From Hamadaea sp013361475 (lineage in GTDB: Bacteria; Actinomycetota; Actinomycetes; Mycobacteriales; Micromonosporaceae), in assembly GCF_040654195.1 (NCBI RefSeq), contig NZ_JBFAHM010000014.1, positions 62,001 to 126,000 of the forward strand: a DNA stretch of 64,000 bases, in the 5' to 3' direction. The translations under genes were made by a program, and so were the position numbers. Each line of letters begins with the position of its first letter. The first letter of the stretch is position 1. Below, in pieces: positions 52,063 through 60,302 of this stretch. Below the pieces are notes generated by a model. That model searched no databases and had not been told where the DNA came from. It saw only the letters and a program-made list of their open reading frames with translations.

Positions 52063-52950
52063 GTGGGTCTTTCCGAGCGGGAGAGCGCTGTTACCCTTGC
52101 GCCCACAGTCTTTGAGGATGACGACGCCGGGAGGTCCTGGGTGAGTACGAGCGTGGCCGGGGTCTGGGGCCATCGCAGCACGCTGCGTGTGCTCGTGCAG
52201 CGGGATCTGGCGGTCAAGTACCAGCAGTCGGTGCTGGGCTACCTGTGGTCGCTGATCGAGCCGCTGTCGATGGGCCTGATCTACTGGTTCGTCTTCGGCG
52301 TGCTCTACTCGCAGCGCAGCACCTTCGAGGGCGCGTCCTATCCGCTGTTCATCCTTTCCGGCATCTTCGCCTGGCAGTGGTTCAGCAGCGCGTTGTCCGA
52401 GTCGACGACGGCGCTCACCGCGCAGGCTCGCCTGATCACGACGATCAAGGTGCCGCGCGAGATCTTCCCGCTCGGCCGGGTCACCGGCCGGTTCGCCGAG
52501 TACCTGGCGGGCCTTCCGGTGCTCATCGGGGCGGCGATCATCTTCCACGGCCACGTCACGTGGCGTACGGCGGTCGCCATTCCGCTGGCGGTGCTGCTGC
52601 AGTTCGTCCTGCTGACCGGCGTCGCGCTGCTGCTCAGCGGCCTCAACGTGATGCTGCCGGACGTCGAGCGGTTCATCCGGCTCGCCCAGCGCATCCTGCT
52701 CTACGCCGCTCCGGTCATCTATCCGCTTGAGCGCGTGACCAACACCGACAAGATCCCCGAGTGGGTGAAGATCGTCTACCAGGCCAACCCGCTGGTCGGG
52801 ATCATGCAGCTCCAGCACTCGGCGTGGTTCCCGCAGGAGTGGCCCTCGACCGGGCTGCTGCTGTCCTGCGCGGCCGGCTGCACCCTCGTCCTCCTCCTCG
52901 GCTGGTGGACCTTCCACAAGCTCGAGCCCTCGGTTCTCAAGGAGCTGTGA
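52063..52950 (+). CDS. ABC-2 type polysaccharide/teichoic acid export permease (Wzm/TagG-like)
   Basis: 295 residues from GTG 52063, or 269 from GTG 52141, which has the better Shine-Dalgarno (GGGAGG). Six membrane segments in the ABC-2 pattern: KYQQSVLGYLWSLIEPLSMGLIYWFVFGVLY, FILSGIFAWQWFSSALSE, TTIKVPREIFPLGRV coupling helix, then four more spans and PLVGIMQLQHSAWFP. It pairs with the ATPase 4 bases downstream to export a lipid-linked surface glycan. Confidence 0.9.
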   Translation: MGLSERESAVTLAPTVFEDDDAGRSWVSTSVAGVWGHRSTLRVLVQRDLAVKYQQSVLGYLWSLIEPLSMGLIYWFVFGVLYSQRSTFEGASYPLFILSGIFAWQWFSSALSESTTALTAQARLITTIKVPREIFPLGRVTGRFAEYLAGLPVLIGAAIIFHGHVTWRTAVAIPLAVLLQFVLLTGVALLLSGLNVMLPDVERFIRLAQRILLYAAPVIYPLERVTNTDKIPEWVKIVYQANPLVGIMQLQHSAWFPQEWPSTGLLLSCAAGCTLVLLLGWWTFHKLEPSVLKEL

Positions 52951-52954
52951 CCCC

Positions 52955-53725
52955 GTGAGCGAGCCCATCATCAGCGCCCGCAACCTCGGCGTGCGGTTCG
53001 TCAAAGGTCGCCGTCGCAACCTGCAGGTCCGTGAACTGATCTTCCACGGCCGTAAGCGCGACATCCACAAGGGCCCGGAAGGCGAGTTCTGGCCGCTGCG
53101 CAAGCTCTCCTTCGACATCAAGCCGGGCGAGGCGGTCGGCGTCATCGGCAAGAACGGCACCGGCAAGAGCACACTGCTCAAGCTGATCGCCGGCGTGCTG
53201 ATCCCGGACGAGGGCAACATCCGAGTACGCGGACGGGTGGCGCCGCTGCTCGAGTTGTCGGCGGGCTTCTCCAACGACCTGACCGGTCGGGAGAACCTGA
53301 ATCTCGTGGGTTCCCTGCACGGGCTGACCAAGCAGGAGATCGCCGCGAAGTTCGACGAGATCGTGGACTTCGCCGGGGAGCAGGTCGCCAAGTCGATCGA
53401 CTCGCCGGTCCGGCACTACTCCTCGGGTATGAAGGTCCGCCTGGGCTTCTCGATCATCTCTCAGTTGCAGCACCCGATCCTGCTGGTGGACGAGGTCATG
53501 GCGGTCGGCGACGCCGAGTTCCGGGCCAAGTGCTACGCCACCATGCAGCGGCTGCTCGCCGAGGGCCGGACGATGGTCCTGGTCTCGCACAACGAGGCCG
53601 ACCTCACCGGCTTCTGCACTCGGGGGCTCTTCCTCGACCGGGGCGAGCTGCGCGTCGACGGCACCGTGGAGCAGGCGCTGGAGGCGTACAAGGGTGGTCC
53701 GGTGCCGGCTCCGGCCGCCGCCTGA
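52955..53725 (+). CDS. ABC transporter ATP-binding protein (Wzt/TagH-like)
   Basis: 256 residues from a GTG 4 bases after the permease. Walker A GKNGTGKS (65-72), signature SSGMKVRLGF, Walker B ILLVDEVMAVGD, H-loop VSHNEADL. The N-terminal extension with FHGRKRDIHKG and absence of a C-terminal glycan-binding domain place it in the TagH/short-Wzt group. It drives export of an undecaprenyl- or other lipid-linked polysaccharide with the 52063 permease. Confidence 0.93.
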   Translation: MSEPIISARNLGVRFVKGRRRNLQVRELIFHGRKRDIHKGPEGEFWPLRKLSFDIKPGEAVGVIGKNGTGKSTLLKLIAGVLIPDEGNIRVRGRVAPLLELSAGFSNDLTGRENLNLVGSLHGLTKQEIAAKFDEIVDFAGEQVAKSIDSPVRHYSSGMKVRLGFSIISQLQHPILLVDEVMAVGDAEFRAKCYATMQRLLAEGRTMVLVSHNEADLTGFCTRGLFLDRGELRVDGTVEQALEAYKGGPVPAPAAA

Positions 53726-53774
53726 TCTGTCGGGATTCGCCCGAAACTTCGGATGCGGCATGCGATGATGCAGC

Positions 53775-54776
53775 GTGCCGTTGCTGAGCGTCGTGGTGCC
53801 GGTCTACCGGGTCGAGGCGTACTTGAGGAAGTGCCTCGACTCGATCCTGCGATCGGCTCCGGAGAAGTTCGAGCTGATCGTCGTGGACGACTGCTCGCCC
53901 GACGGCTCCGGTGACATCGCCGACTCCTACGCCGCCCGCGACGGCCGCGTCCGCGTACGACATCTGACCGAGAACGTGGGTCTGGGCCGGGCCCGGAACG
54001 CGGGCCTGGACGAGGCGACCGGCGAGTTCGTCTGGTTCGTGGACAGCGACGACTGGCTGGCCGACGGCGCGATCGCCGCGGTGACCGGGCGCCTGGCGGC
54101 GGATCCCCGGCTCGACATGCTGATCGTCGACTTCGCCCGGTACGCCGAGAACACCGGCACGAGCCGGCGCAGTGCGATGGCACGGGCGCTGGCCCGCTCG
54201 CCGGGACCGGAGGTGTTCGCGGCGGTCGACCGGCCTTCGGTCGTCGGGCTCCTGCACGTTGCCTGGAACCGGGTCGTACGCCGTCAGTTCCTCCTCGACG
54301 AGGGTCTGCGTTTCCATCCCGGCTTGTACGAGGACGTGTCCTGGACGTATCCGGCGCTGCTCGCCGCACGGCGGATCGCCTTCCTCGATCAGGTCTGCGT
54401 CTACTACCGGCTCCGCGAGGGCGCGATCACCTCGACCGGCGGGGCGCGCCACCTCGGCATGATCCATCACTGGGAGCGGGTCTTCGCGGCGGTGCCACCT
54501 GATCACCCGTTGCGGCCGGTCCTCTTCGAACAGTCGATGCGGCAGGGCATAGCTGTCCTCGGCAACGAGGCCCGCATCCCGGAGCCCGGGCTGCGCCGGG
54601 AGTTCTTCTTCCGGTTGGCCGCCTTCCAGCACCGGTACGCCCCACCGGGGTGGACGCCGCCGGGCAGCCGAATCCATCAGATCAAATACATTCTGCTGGC
54701 CAAGCGGCTCTATCCCGTTTACTCCGCGCTGCGGTGGGGGTACAAGACCGCCCGGCGACAGGACCCCTCTCTCTAG
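53775..54776 (+). CDS. Family 2 glycosyltransferase
   Basis: 333 residues from a GTG. The GT-A fold has SVVVPVYRVEAYLRKCLDSIL, nucleotide-binding VVDDCSPDGSGDIAD, and the metal DxD-type site VWFVDSDDWLADG. The acceptor-side ED motif is LYEDVSWTYPALL. The C-terminal 80 residues are basic and may contact the membrane. It follows the exporter genes and likely adds sugar to the same surface polymer. Confidence 0.92.
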   Translation: MPLLSVVVPVYRVEAYLRKCLDSILRSAPEKFELIVVDDCSPDGSGDIADSYAARDGRVRVRHLTENVGLGRARNAGLDEATGEFVWFVDSDDWLADGAIAAVTGRLAADPRLDMLIVDFARYAENTGTSRRSAMARALARSPGPEVFAAVDRPSVVGLLHVAWNRVVRRQFLLDEGLRFHPGLYEDVSWTYPALLAARRIAFLDQVCVYYRLREGAITSTGGARHLGMIHHWERVFAAVPPDHPLRPVLFEQSMRQGIAVLGNEARIPEPGLRREFFFRLAAFQHRYAPPGWTPPGSRIHQIKYILLAKRLYPVYSALRWGYKTARRQDPSL

Positions 54777-54891
54777 CTGCTGCGTAACGGCTCGAATACG
54801 CGCTGAACATCAAACGTTTACCCGATGTACTGACCGAGAGGTTTTCGTCACAGTTACGAGACTTGCGGCCGGAACAGTGTGGGAGGTGACG

Positions 54892-56199
54892 GTGACTACC
54901 GTCGCGCTCAAGGACGTGACCAAGGTCTTCCCGGATGGGACGGTCGCGGTCGACAATGTGAACCTGGACGTAGCCGACGGGGAGTTCATGGTCCTCCTCG
55001 GCCCGTCCGGTTGTGGTAAGTCCACGGTGCTGCGCATGGTCGCCGGACTGGAGGATCCGACGAGCGGTGCGATCATGCTCGACGGCGTCCTGGCGAACCA
55101 GCTCGCGCCGCGCGACCGGCGGATCGCCATGGTCTTCCAGGACTTCGCGCTCTATCCGCACATGACGGTCGGGGACAACATCGGCTTCCCGCTGCGACTG
55201 TCCGGTGTGGAACCCCAGCCGAGGCAGGAGCGGGTCGCCGACGTCGCCGCCGCGCTCGGCATCGGCGACGTGCTCGCCCGCAAGCCCAGCCAGCTCTCCG
55301 GCGGTCAGCGGCAGCGGGTCGCGATGGGCCGCGCCATCGTGCGCCGGCCGGGCCTGTTCCTCATGGACGAGCCGTTGTCCAACCTCGACAGTGGACTGCG
55401 GGCCGAGCTGCGGGCCGAGATCTCCGGCCTGGTCCACGAGCTGGGCGTCAGCACCATCTACGTCACGCACGACCAGGCCGAGGCGCTCACCATGGCCGAC
55501 CGGGTCGCGATCATGCGCAAGGGCGTCCTGCAGGACGTCGGCACCCCGACCCAGGTCTACGGCAAGCCGGCGACCCTCTACGTCGCCGCGTTCCTCGGCA
55601 GCCCCCGGATGAACCTGCTGGAGGCGTCGGTCTACGTGCACCTGGACCGCTACGTCCAGCTGAACCTCGGCGAGCAGTCGCTGTACCTGCGGTGGGACGA
55701 CATTCGCGCCCGGGCCGTGTCGCACTATCACGGCGAGCGCATCGTCGTCGGCGTACGGGCCGAGGCGCTGATGCCGGTCGCCCCGGACACCACGGGCGAC
55801 GTGCTTCAGGGCCGCATCCGCTACCTCGAGCACCACGGTCACGAGTCGCTGGCCTTCGTGGACATCGGCGCGACCGCCGTCGTCATCGACGAACTGGGCG
55901 GGGCGCCGGCCGAGGGCACCGACGAGAACGGCAACCGGGGCCTGCGCCGCTTCGGCCACGTCCTCAGCCGGCTCAGCGGCCGCTCGACGCCCCGCGATCC
56001 GGCCGCGACGACGGCGGTCGCCGAGCGGACCAGCGTCCTGAGCGACGGCCGCCATCACCGCCGCCCGGCCGAACTGGCCGTCCGGCTCGCGCCCTACCCC
56101 CAGGTGACCAACGGCCACCCGCTCGCGGTGTCGGTGCGCATGGAGGCGTTGCACTTCTTCGACGAGCGCGGCGACCGGATCGACATCGGTCGTCGCTGA
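54892..56199 (+). CDS. Sugar ABC transporter ATP-binding protein (UgpC/MsmK type)
   Basis: 435 residues from GTG 54892 preceded by GGAGG. Walker A GPSGCGKST (37-45), Q-loop FQDFALYPHMTV, signature LSGGQRQRV, Walker B LFLMDEPLSNLD, H-loop VTHDQAEAL. The TOBE/OB regulatory domain (about 235-435) is enlarged by an insert with RFGHVLSRLSGRSTPR. Such ATPases energise several sugar permeases at once. No permease or binding protein is adjacent, so it may be a shared multitask ATPase. Confidence 0.92.
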   Translation: MTTVALKDVTKVFPDGTVAVDNVNLDVADGEFMVLLGPSGCGKSTVLRMVAGLEDPTSGAIMLDGVLANQLAPRDRRIAMVFQDFALYPHMTVGDNIGFPLRLSGVEPQPRQERVADVAAALGIGDVLARKPSQLSGGQRQRVAMGRAIVRRPGLFLMDEPLSNLDSGLRAELRAEISGLVHELGVSTIYVTHDQAEALTMADRVAIMRKGVLQDVGTPTQVYGKPATLYVAAFLGSPRMNLLEASVYVHLDRYVQLNLGEQSLYLRWDDIRARAVSHYHGERIVVGVRAEALMPVAPDTTGDVLQGRIRYLEHHGHESLAFVDIGATAVVIDELGGAPAEGTDENGNRGLRRFGHVLSRLSGRSTPRDPAATTAVAERTSVLSDGRHHRRPAELAVRLAPYPQVTNGHPLAVSVRMEALHFFDERGDRIDIGRR

Positions 56200-56216
56200 C
56201 CGCTTCGGACTTTCAC

Positions 56217-56248
56217 GAGGCCGCGTTATCCGGGGATAACGCGGCCTC
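56217..56248. repeat. Perfect 15-base palindrome after the sugar ABC ATPase gene
   Basis: Arms 56217-56231 and 56234-56248 with a 2-base loop, 17 bases past the stop. A likely terminator. A partial copy of its right arm (GGATAACGCG) recurs at 56275, at the edge of the tandem repeat. Confidence 0.85.
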
Positions 56249-56277
56249 ACGTCGTTGCGAAGGGACGTCATCCCGGA

Positions 56278-56390
56278 TAACGCGCAAGCGCCCGAGCCCG
56301 AGCCCGCGCAAGCGCCCGAGCCCGCGCAAGCGCCCGAGCCCGAGCCCGCGCAAGCGTCCGAGCCCGAGCCCGCGCAAGCGGCGGGCGCGC
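56278..56390. repeat. 18/24-base tandem repeat upstream of the MBL-fold gene
   Basis: About five units of GCGCAAGCGCCCGAGCCC with or without an extra GAGCCC, so 24 or 18 bases. They begin right after the GGATAACGCG recurrence and end 16 bases before the ATG at 56406, within the presumed leader. No gene is assigned to it. Confidence 0.85.
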
Positions 56391-56405
56391 AGTACCGTGC
56401 GAGTC

Positions 56406-57107
56406 ATGCGCTTGACCGTCGTCGGCTGCTCAGGTTCCATCCCCGGCCCGGATTCACCCTGTTCCAGCTACCTCCTGGAACAGGACGGCTTCCGGCTGTT
56501 GATCGAGGCCGGCACCGGCTCGGCCGGTCCGCTGCTCCGGTACACCGACCCCGGCGCGCTCGACGCCGTCTTCATCTCGCATCGGCACGGCGACCACGCC
56601 GACGACCTGTTCACCATCGGCTACCACAAAGGACGGTTCCATCCCGGGACGCCGCCGATCCCGGTCTACGGACCGGACAACCTGCGCATCTGGCAGCACG
56701 ACGCCGACGCGGAGCTGAGACGCGTACCGGAGGCGCTCGCGACGACGGCCATCGGTCCGTTCTCGGTGCGGATCGCGCCGGTCCGGCACATCGAGGACAC
56801 CTGGGCCCTCCGAGTCGACGACCGGCTCTGCTACACCGCCGACACCGAGCCCTGTGCCGAGCTGGACGAGCTGGCCGCCGGATGTGAGGTGGTGCTGGCT
56901 GAGGCCGCCGGGTTCGACGCCGATCCGCAGAAGCGCCACCTCAGCGCCGGGGACGCAGGTCGCCTGGTCACGTCGGCCGGCGCGCGGCTGCTGGTCATCA
57001 CGCACCTTCGGCCGTGGCACGATCCGGCCGCGCTGCTCACGGAGGCCGCGGCGTTCGCGCGGTGCCCGGTGGTCGCGGCGGCCCCCGGTCTCCGTCTCGC
57101 CCTCTGA
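56406..57107 (+). CDS. Metallo-beta-lactamase fold hydrolase
   Basis: 233 residues from ATG 56406. It opens MRLTVVGCSGSIPGPDSPCS and carries the zinc motif ISHRHGDHADD, then PVRHIEDTWALRV, CYTADTEPC and LLVITHLRPWHDP. This order is that of the RNase Z/cAMP-phosphodiesterase-like subgroup without the ELAC exosite. Possible substrates are cyclic nucleotides or RNA 3' ends; it is not classed further. The tandem repeat immediately upstream may affect its translation. Confidence 0.88.
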   Translation: MRLTVVGCSGSIPGPDSPCSSYLLEQDGFRLLIEAGTGSAGPLLRYTDPGALDAVFISHRHGDHADDLFTIGYHKGRFHPGTPPIPVYGPDNLRIWQHDADAELRRVPEALATTAIGPFSVRIAPVRHIEDTWALRVDDRLCYTADTEPCAELDELAAGCEVVLAEAAGFDADPQKRHLSAGDAGRLVTSAGARLLVITHLRPWHDPAALLTEAAAFARCPVVAAAPGLRLAL

Positions 57108-57125
57108 ACACCAGGGATACGCACA

Positions 57126-57155
57126 ACGGTGGCTTCCCTGCTGGGAAGCCACCGT
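57126..57155. terminator. Bidirectional terminator between MBL and GH16 genes
   Basis: Perfect 13-base arms (57126-57138 and 57143-57155) with a 4-base loop, between convergent stops at 57107 and 57167. Confidence 0.85.
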
Positions 57156-57166
57156 CGCGCGGCCGG

Positions 57167-58570
57167 TCAGTGACCGAACGAGATCCAGTTGACGTTGACG
57201 AAGTCGGCCGGCTGGCCGCTGCTGAAGGTCAGGTAGACGTTGTGCGTACCGGTGACGGCGCTGATGTTGGCCGGCACCGTGGTCCAGCTCTGCCAGCCGC
57301 CGGTGTTGGCGAGCGCGAACGACCCGATCGGAGCGTTGGACAGGCTGTCGAGGCGTACTTGGACGAGGCCGCTCACGCCGCCGGCCGCGCCGCTGGCCAC
57401 CCGGCCGTAGAACTGCGTCGCCGGCGTACTGCCGAAGTTCACGTTCTGGTACAGCGCCCAGTCGCCGTTGCCGACGTAGGACAGGTTCTGCCCGCCGCCG
57501 CTGTCGGTGCACGCCTCCAGCTGCGTACCGCTTTGCGAGGTGTAGGACTCGGCCTGGATCGTCGAGTACGCGTCCCGCGACCCGCCGCCGTTCGTGGCCG
57601 TCGGCGTGGGAGAACTCGTCGAGCCGCCGCCCGCCTTGCTGTAGACGGCGACGTAGTCCACCTTCATCGGGATGCCCGAGACGGTGGCCGACGTGGGTCC
57701 GCCGCCGAACGCGGCTGGGAAGCCGCCGCCCATCGCGACGTTCAGGATGATGTAGAAGCCGTGGTTCGTGGCGTTCGTCCAGGTGGTGGCGTCCACCTGG
57801 GTGGCGCTGACGGTGTGGAACTGCACGCCGTCGAGGTACCAGCGGATCTGCTGCGGGCTGGTGCTGCGGTCCCACTCCACGCGGTAGGTGTGGAAGTCGG
57901 CCTGGCAGGTGGTGGGGGAGCACGCTCGCTGACCGCCGATGCCGCTGGTCTCGTTGCACGGGCCGCCCGGTGTCGTACCACAGTGGAGGGTGGCCCACTC
58001 GTTGTTGATCCCGTTGACGTTCTCCATGATGTCGATCTCGCCGACGCTGGGCCAGTTCCAATAGTTCCCGCGATACGGCGCACCCAGCATCCAGAACGCC
58101 GGCCAGTAGCCGAGGGCTGAGTTGCCGGTGACGTTGGGCAGCTGAATGCGGGCCTCGACCCGCAGTACGCCGTTCGACGGCGGCTGGAAGTCGGAGCGGA
58201 CGGTTTCGACCCGGCCGGAGGTCCAGTTCCCGGCCCCGTCGCGCACGGGGGTGATCAGCAGGTTCCCCGAGCCGTCCAGCCGGACGTTCGTGGTGCTGGA
58301 GGTCATGGTCTCGACTTCGCCGGTACCGAAGTTGGCCGGCCCGCCGGGATAGCTCGTTCCGGTGGTGTACTGCCAGTTCGCGGTGTTGACGCCGGAACCG
58401 GCGCTGCCGGTGAAGTCGTCGGCGAAGACCTGGGTCCAGCCGCTGGGAGTGGCGGGGAGGGCGGCGTTGGCGCCGAGCGTGCCGGCGAACGCAGCGGCGG
58501 CGGTGAGGCCGAGGGCGACGGCCGCGACCAGCAGCCGCCGGGGCGAGGAGTTCCGTGAGAGCGCTCTCAT
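57167..58570 (-). CDS. Secreted GH16 beta-glucanase with C-terminal CBM6
   Basis: 467 residues from ATG 58570. Signal peptide to about 37 (ANAALPATPSG). The GH16 domain (about 41-318) has the nucleophile and acid/base in GEIDIMEN (Glu178, Asp180, Glu183), the laminarinase/licheninase form. A Ser/Thr/Gly linker leads to a CBM6 domain (about 338-467: YSTIQAESYTSQSG, NGDWALYQNVNFG, VNVNWISFG). It likely cleaves beta-1,3- or mixed-linkage glucans outside the cell. A 14-base operator palindrome overlaps the start codon. Confidence 0.93.
   Translation of the reverse strand: MRALSRNSSPRRLLVAAVALGLTAAAAFAGTLGANAALPATPSGWTQVFADDFTGSAGSGVNTANWQYTTGTSYPGGPANFGTGEVETMTSSTTNVRLDGSGNLLITPVRDGAGNWTSGRVETVRSDFQPPSNGVLRVEARIQLPNVTGNSALGYWPAFWMLGAPYRGNYWNWPSVGEIDIMENVNGINNEWATLHCGTTPGGPCNETSGIGGQRACSPTTCQADFHTYRVEWDRSTSPQQIRWYLDGVQFHTVSATQVDATTWTNATNHGFYIILNVAMGGGFPAAFGGGPTSATVSGIPMKVDYVAVYSKAGGGSTSSPTPTATNGGGSRDAYSTIQAESYTSQSGTQLEACTDSGGGQNLSYVGNGDWALYQNVNFGSTPATQFYGRVASGAAGGVSGLVQVRLDSLSNAPIGSFALANTGGWQSWTTVPANISAVTGTHNVYLTFSSGQPADFVNVNWISFGH
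58556..58569. promoter_or_regulatory. LacI-type operator TGAGAGCGCTCTCA over the GH16 start
   Basis: A perfect 14-base palindrome that covers the first codons of the glucanase gene. It differs from the known CebR/CelR cellulose operator TGGGAGCGCTCCCA at two symmetric positions. LacI-family repression relieved by a glucan oligosaccharide is likely. The cognate repressor is not in this window. Confidence 0.72.
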
Positions 58571-58621
58571 GGACGTATAGATAACCCCGGCGTTACACAA
58601 ACGTCAATACTTCGATACTGC

Positions 58622-59062
58622 CTACAAGGCGCGGGAGAAGACCATCATGTCCTTGCCCGGCCCGTCGTAGCCCACGACCGGACCGCGTACGGCGAAGCCC
58701 ATGCGCTGGTGGAAGGCGATCGAGCCGGCGTTCACCGGCGCCGTGATGGCACCCACCCGCGTACGCCCGTCGGCCCGTGCCAGGTCGAAGAAGCGCTCGT
58801 AGAGGACGCGGCCGACCCCGGTGCCCCGAGCCGTCGGGGCGACCCCGACGAAATGGATGTAGGCGTCCTCGGCCGACGACGGCGACAGGATGCCGACGAG
58901 AAACCCGGCCAGCGTGCCGTCGGCCGTCGCCACCAGGCTCGTCCGGTGGAAGTGGTCGAAGAACAGGCGGGGCAGCGAGGCGGCGATCGGGCGGCCCCAC
59001 CACTCGTCGACGACGGCGATGATCGGGTCGTAGTCCTCGGGCCGGGCGGCGCGGATCTCCAT
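58622..59062 (-). CDS. GNAT family N-acetyltransferase
   Basis: 146 residues from ATG 59062 (MEIRAARPEDYDPIIAVV). The acetyl-CoA loop is APTARGTGVGRVLYERFF, followed by VNAGSIAFHQRMGF. It begins 7 bases after the PurA-like stop and so may be the last gene of that operon. Its stop is 51 bases from the GH16 start. Substrate unknown. Confidence 0.88.
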   Translation of the reverse strand: MEIRAARPEDYDPIIAVVDEWWGRPIAASLPRLFFDHFHRTSLVATADGTLAGFLVGILSPSSAEDAYIHFVGVAPTARGTGVGRVLYERFFDLARADGRTRVGAITAPVNAGSIAFHQRMGFAVRGPVVGYDGPGKDMMVFSRAL

Positions 59063-59069
59063 CCCGCGA

Positions 59070-60302
59070 TCATCCTCGCGGGCGTTTGTCCGCCGCTGTC
59101 GGCCCCCACGATTCGAGGAGCACCGGAGCGTCCAGCGCGGCCGAGACGGCATCGGCCGACGGATGGCCGTCGAGCACCGGAGTGGCCTCGAACAAGTGGT
59201 TCGTCAGCTTCTCCTGGTACGCCAGATCCCCGAACTCACCGGGCACGATGCGGTCGCCGGTCGAATAGGACGGGCACATCCGCAGGTCGGGCGTACGCGC
59301 GGCGACGTCGAGATGCGTGACGGCGAGGCCGTCCACACCGCCGCAAACCTCGACGGCGTAGCGGTGGGCGACGGCGTCGAAGTGGCCGACCCGGAAACCG
59401 CCCTGCCAGCGCCCGTCGGTGTTGTACGCGTCGGGCAGCGCCGCGGTCAGGCCGGCGTCCTCGGTCACCATCGGCCCCGGCCCGTGCCGAGTCGTGTAGG
59501 CGCGGACCACACCGAGCCGCCGGGCTTCCTGCCCAGCCTCGGCCAGCAGCGTCTCCGCGTTGTCGAACGTCGTCGTCGACCAGGTGGTGTAGGGATGCCA
59601 GCCGCGCCACTCGTCCAGCAGGACACCCTGCGCGCCTTCGAAGACGCAGGGTCCGGCGGCCAGCAACTCCGCGCCATAGGAGCCGTCCACAATCGACACC
59701 GTGCGGCCGAAATCCTCGAACGCGGCCGCGACGTCGTCGACGGGCACGTCGTACCCCAAGTCGCCCAGCTCGGTGCTGAGCTTCTCGCGTACCAGCTGAA
59801 AAGCGCGACGGAGCCGCACCGGATCGCGGACGTCGCCCACCCGCGGCGCGTCGGGATGCGCGAGGCTGAAGGCCATCACCTCACCCACCCCGACCCCACA
59901 CGAACCGTGACGCTCCCCGCCGCGCCGGGTCTCGCGCAGGCGATTGGCCGCGCGGTGCCACGGCGTCGCGAGCAACGCCCGCTCGTCGATGGTCAATCTC
60001 TCCCACGTCGGTACGCCCAACGCCGCGAGATGCCGTTCCTCCATCGCGAGAAGCAGCGGGTCGACGACCATGAAGCGGGACAGATGCGTCCGCACCCCCG
60101 GCTGGAACGAGCCGGAGCCGAACTGGGAGAAGGTGTGGTGGCGCCCGTCGGACGCCACCACGTTGTGGGCGGCCTGCGCGCCCCCGTTGAACCTGATGAC
60201 TGCGAAGATCGGTCCACTCGCGCAGAGCCAGTCCACGACGGTGCCCTTGCCGGCGTCGCCGTAGCCGAGATCGACGACCACCGTGTGCCGGGCGTCGCTC
60301 AC
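59070..60302 (-). CDS. Divergent adenylosuccinate synthetase-like protein
   Basis: 410 residues from a GTG overlapping the VWA stop (GTGA). PurA-like order is kept: the GTP/IMP loop is GYGDAGKGT where PurA has GDEGKGK, with Asp16, Lys19 and a His46 (AAHN) in the place of the catalytic His41 loop (PurA: NAGHT). Later motifs GQARRLGVVRAYTTRHGPGP and RVGHFDAVAHRY mirror PurA regions, and VTHLDV replaces TKLDV. It is probably a paralogue joining aspartate or another amine to a purine-like ring. Not the housekeeping purA. Confidence 0.8.
   Translation of the reverse strand: MSDARHTVVVDLGYGDAGKGTVVDWLCASGPIFAVIRFNGGAQAAHNVVASDGRHHTFSQFGSGSFQPGVRTHLSRFMVVDPLLLAMEERHLAALGVPTWERLTIDERALLATPWHRAANRLRETRRGGERHGSCGVGVGEVMAFSLAHPDAPRVGDVRDPVRLRRAFQLVREKLSTELGDLGYDVPVDDVAAAFEDFGRTVSIVDGSYGAELLAAGPCVFEGAQGVLLDEWRGWHPYTTWSTTTFDNAETLLAEAGQEARRLGVVRAYTTRHGPGPMVTEDAGLTAALPDAYNTDGRWQGGFRVGHFDAVAHRYAVEVCGGVDGLAVTHLDVAARTPDLRMCPSYSTGDRIVPGEFGDLAYQEKLTNHLFEATPVLDGHPSADAVSAALDAPVLLESWGPTAADKRPRG

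Noticed and set aside
56213..56440. 75-residue minus-strand frame with LRGLGLGR repeats
   Set aside because: It is the translation of the tandem DNA repeat, with no independent evidence of expression.
59070..60302. Canonical purA or phage-type PurZ
   Set aside because: Altered GDEGKGK and GHNAGHT loops argue against housekeeping purA. The base Asp is retained, whereas PurZ is reported to change it, and no phage genes are near.
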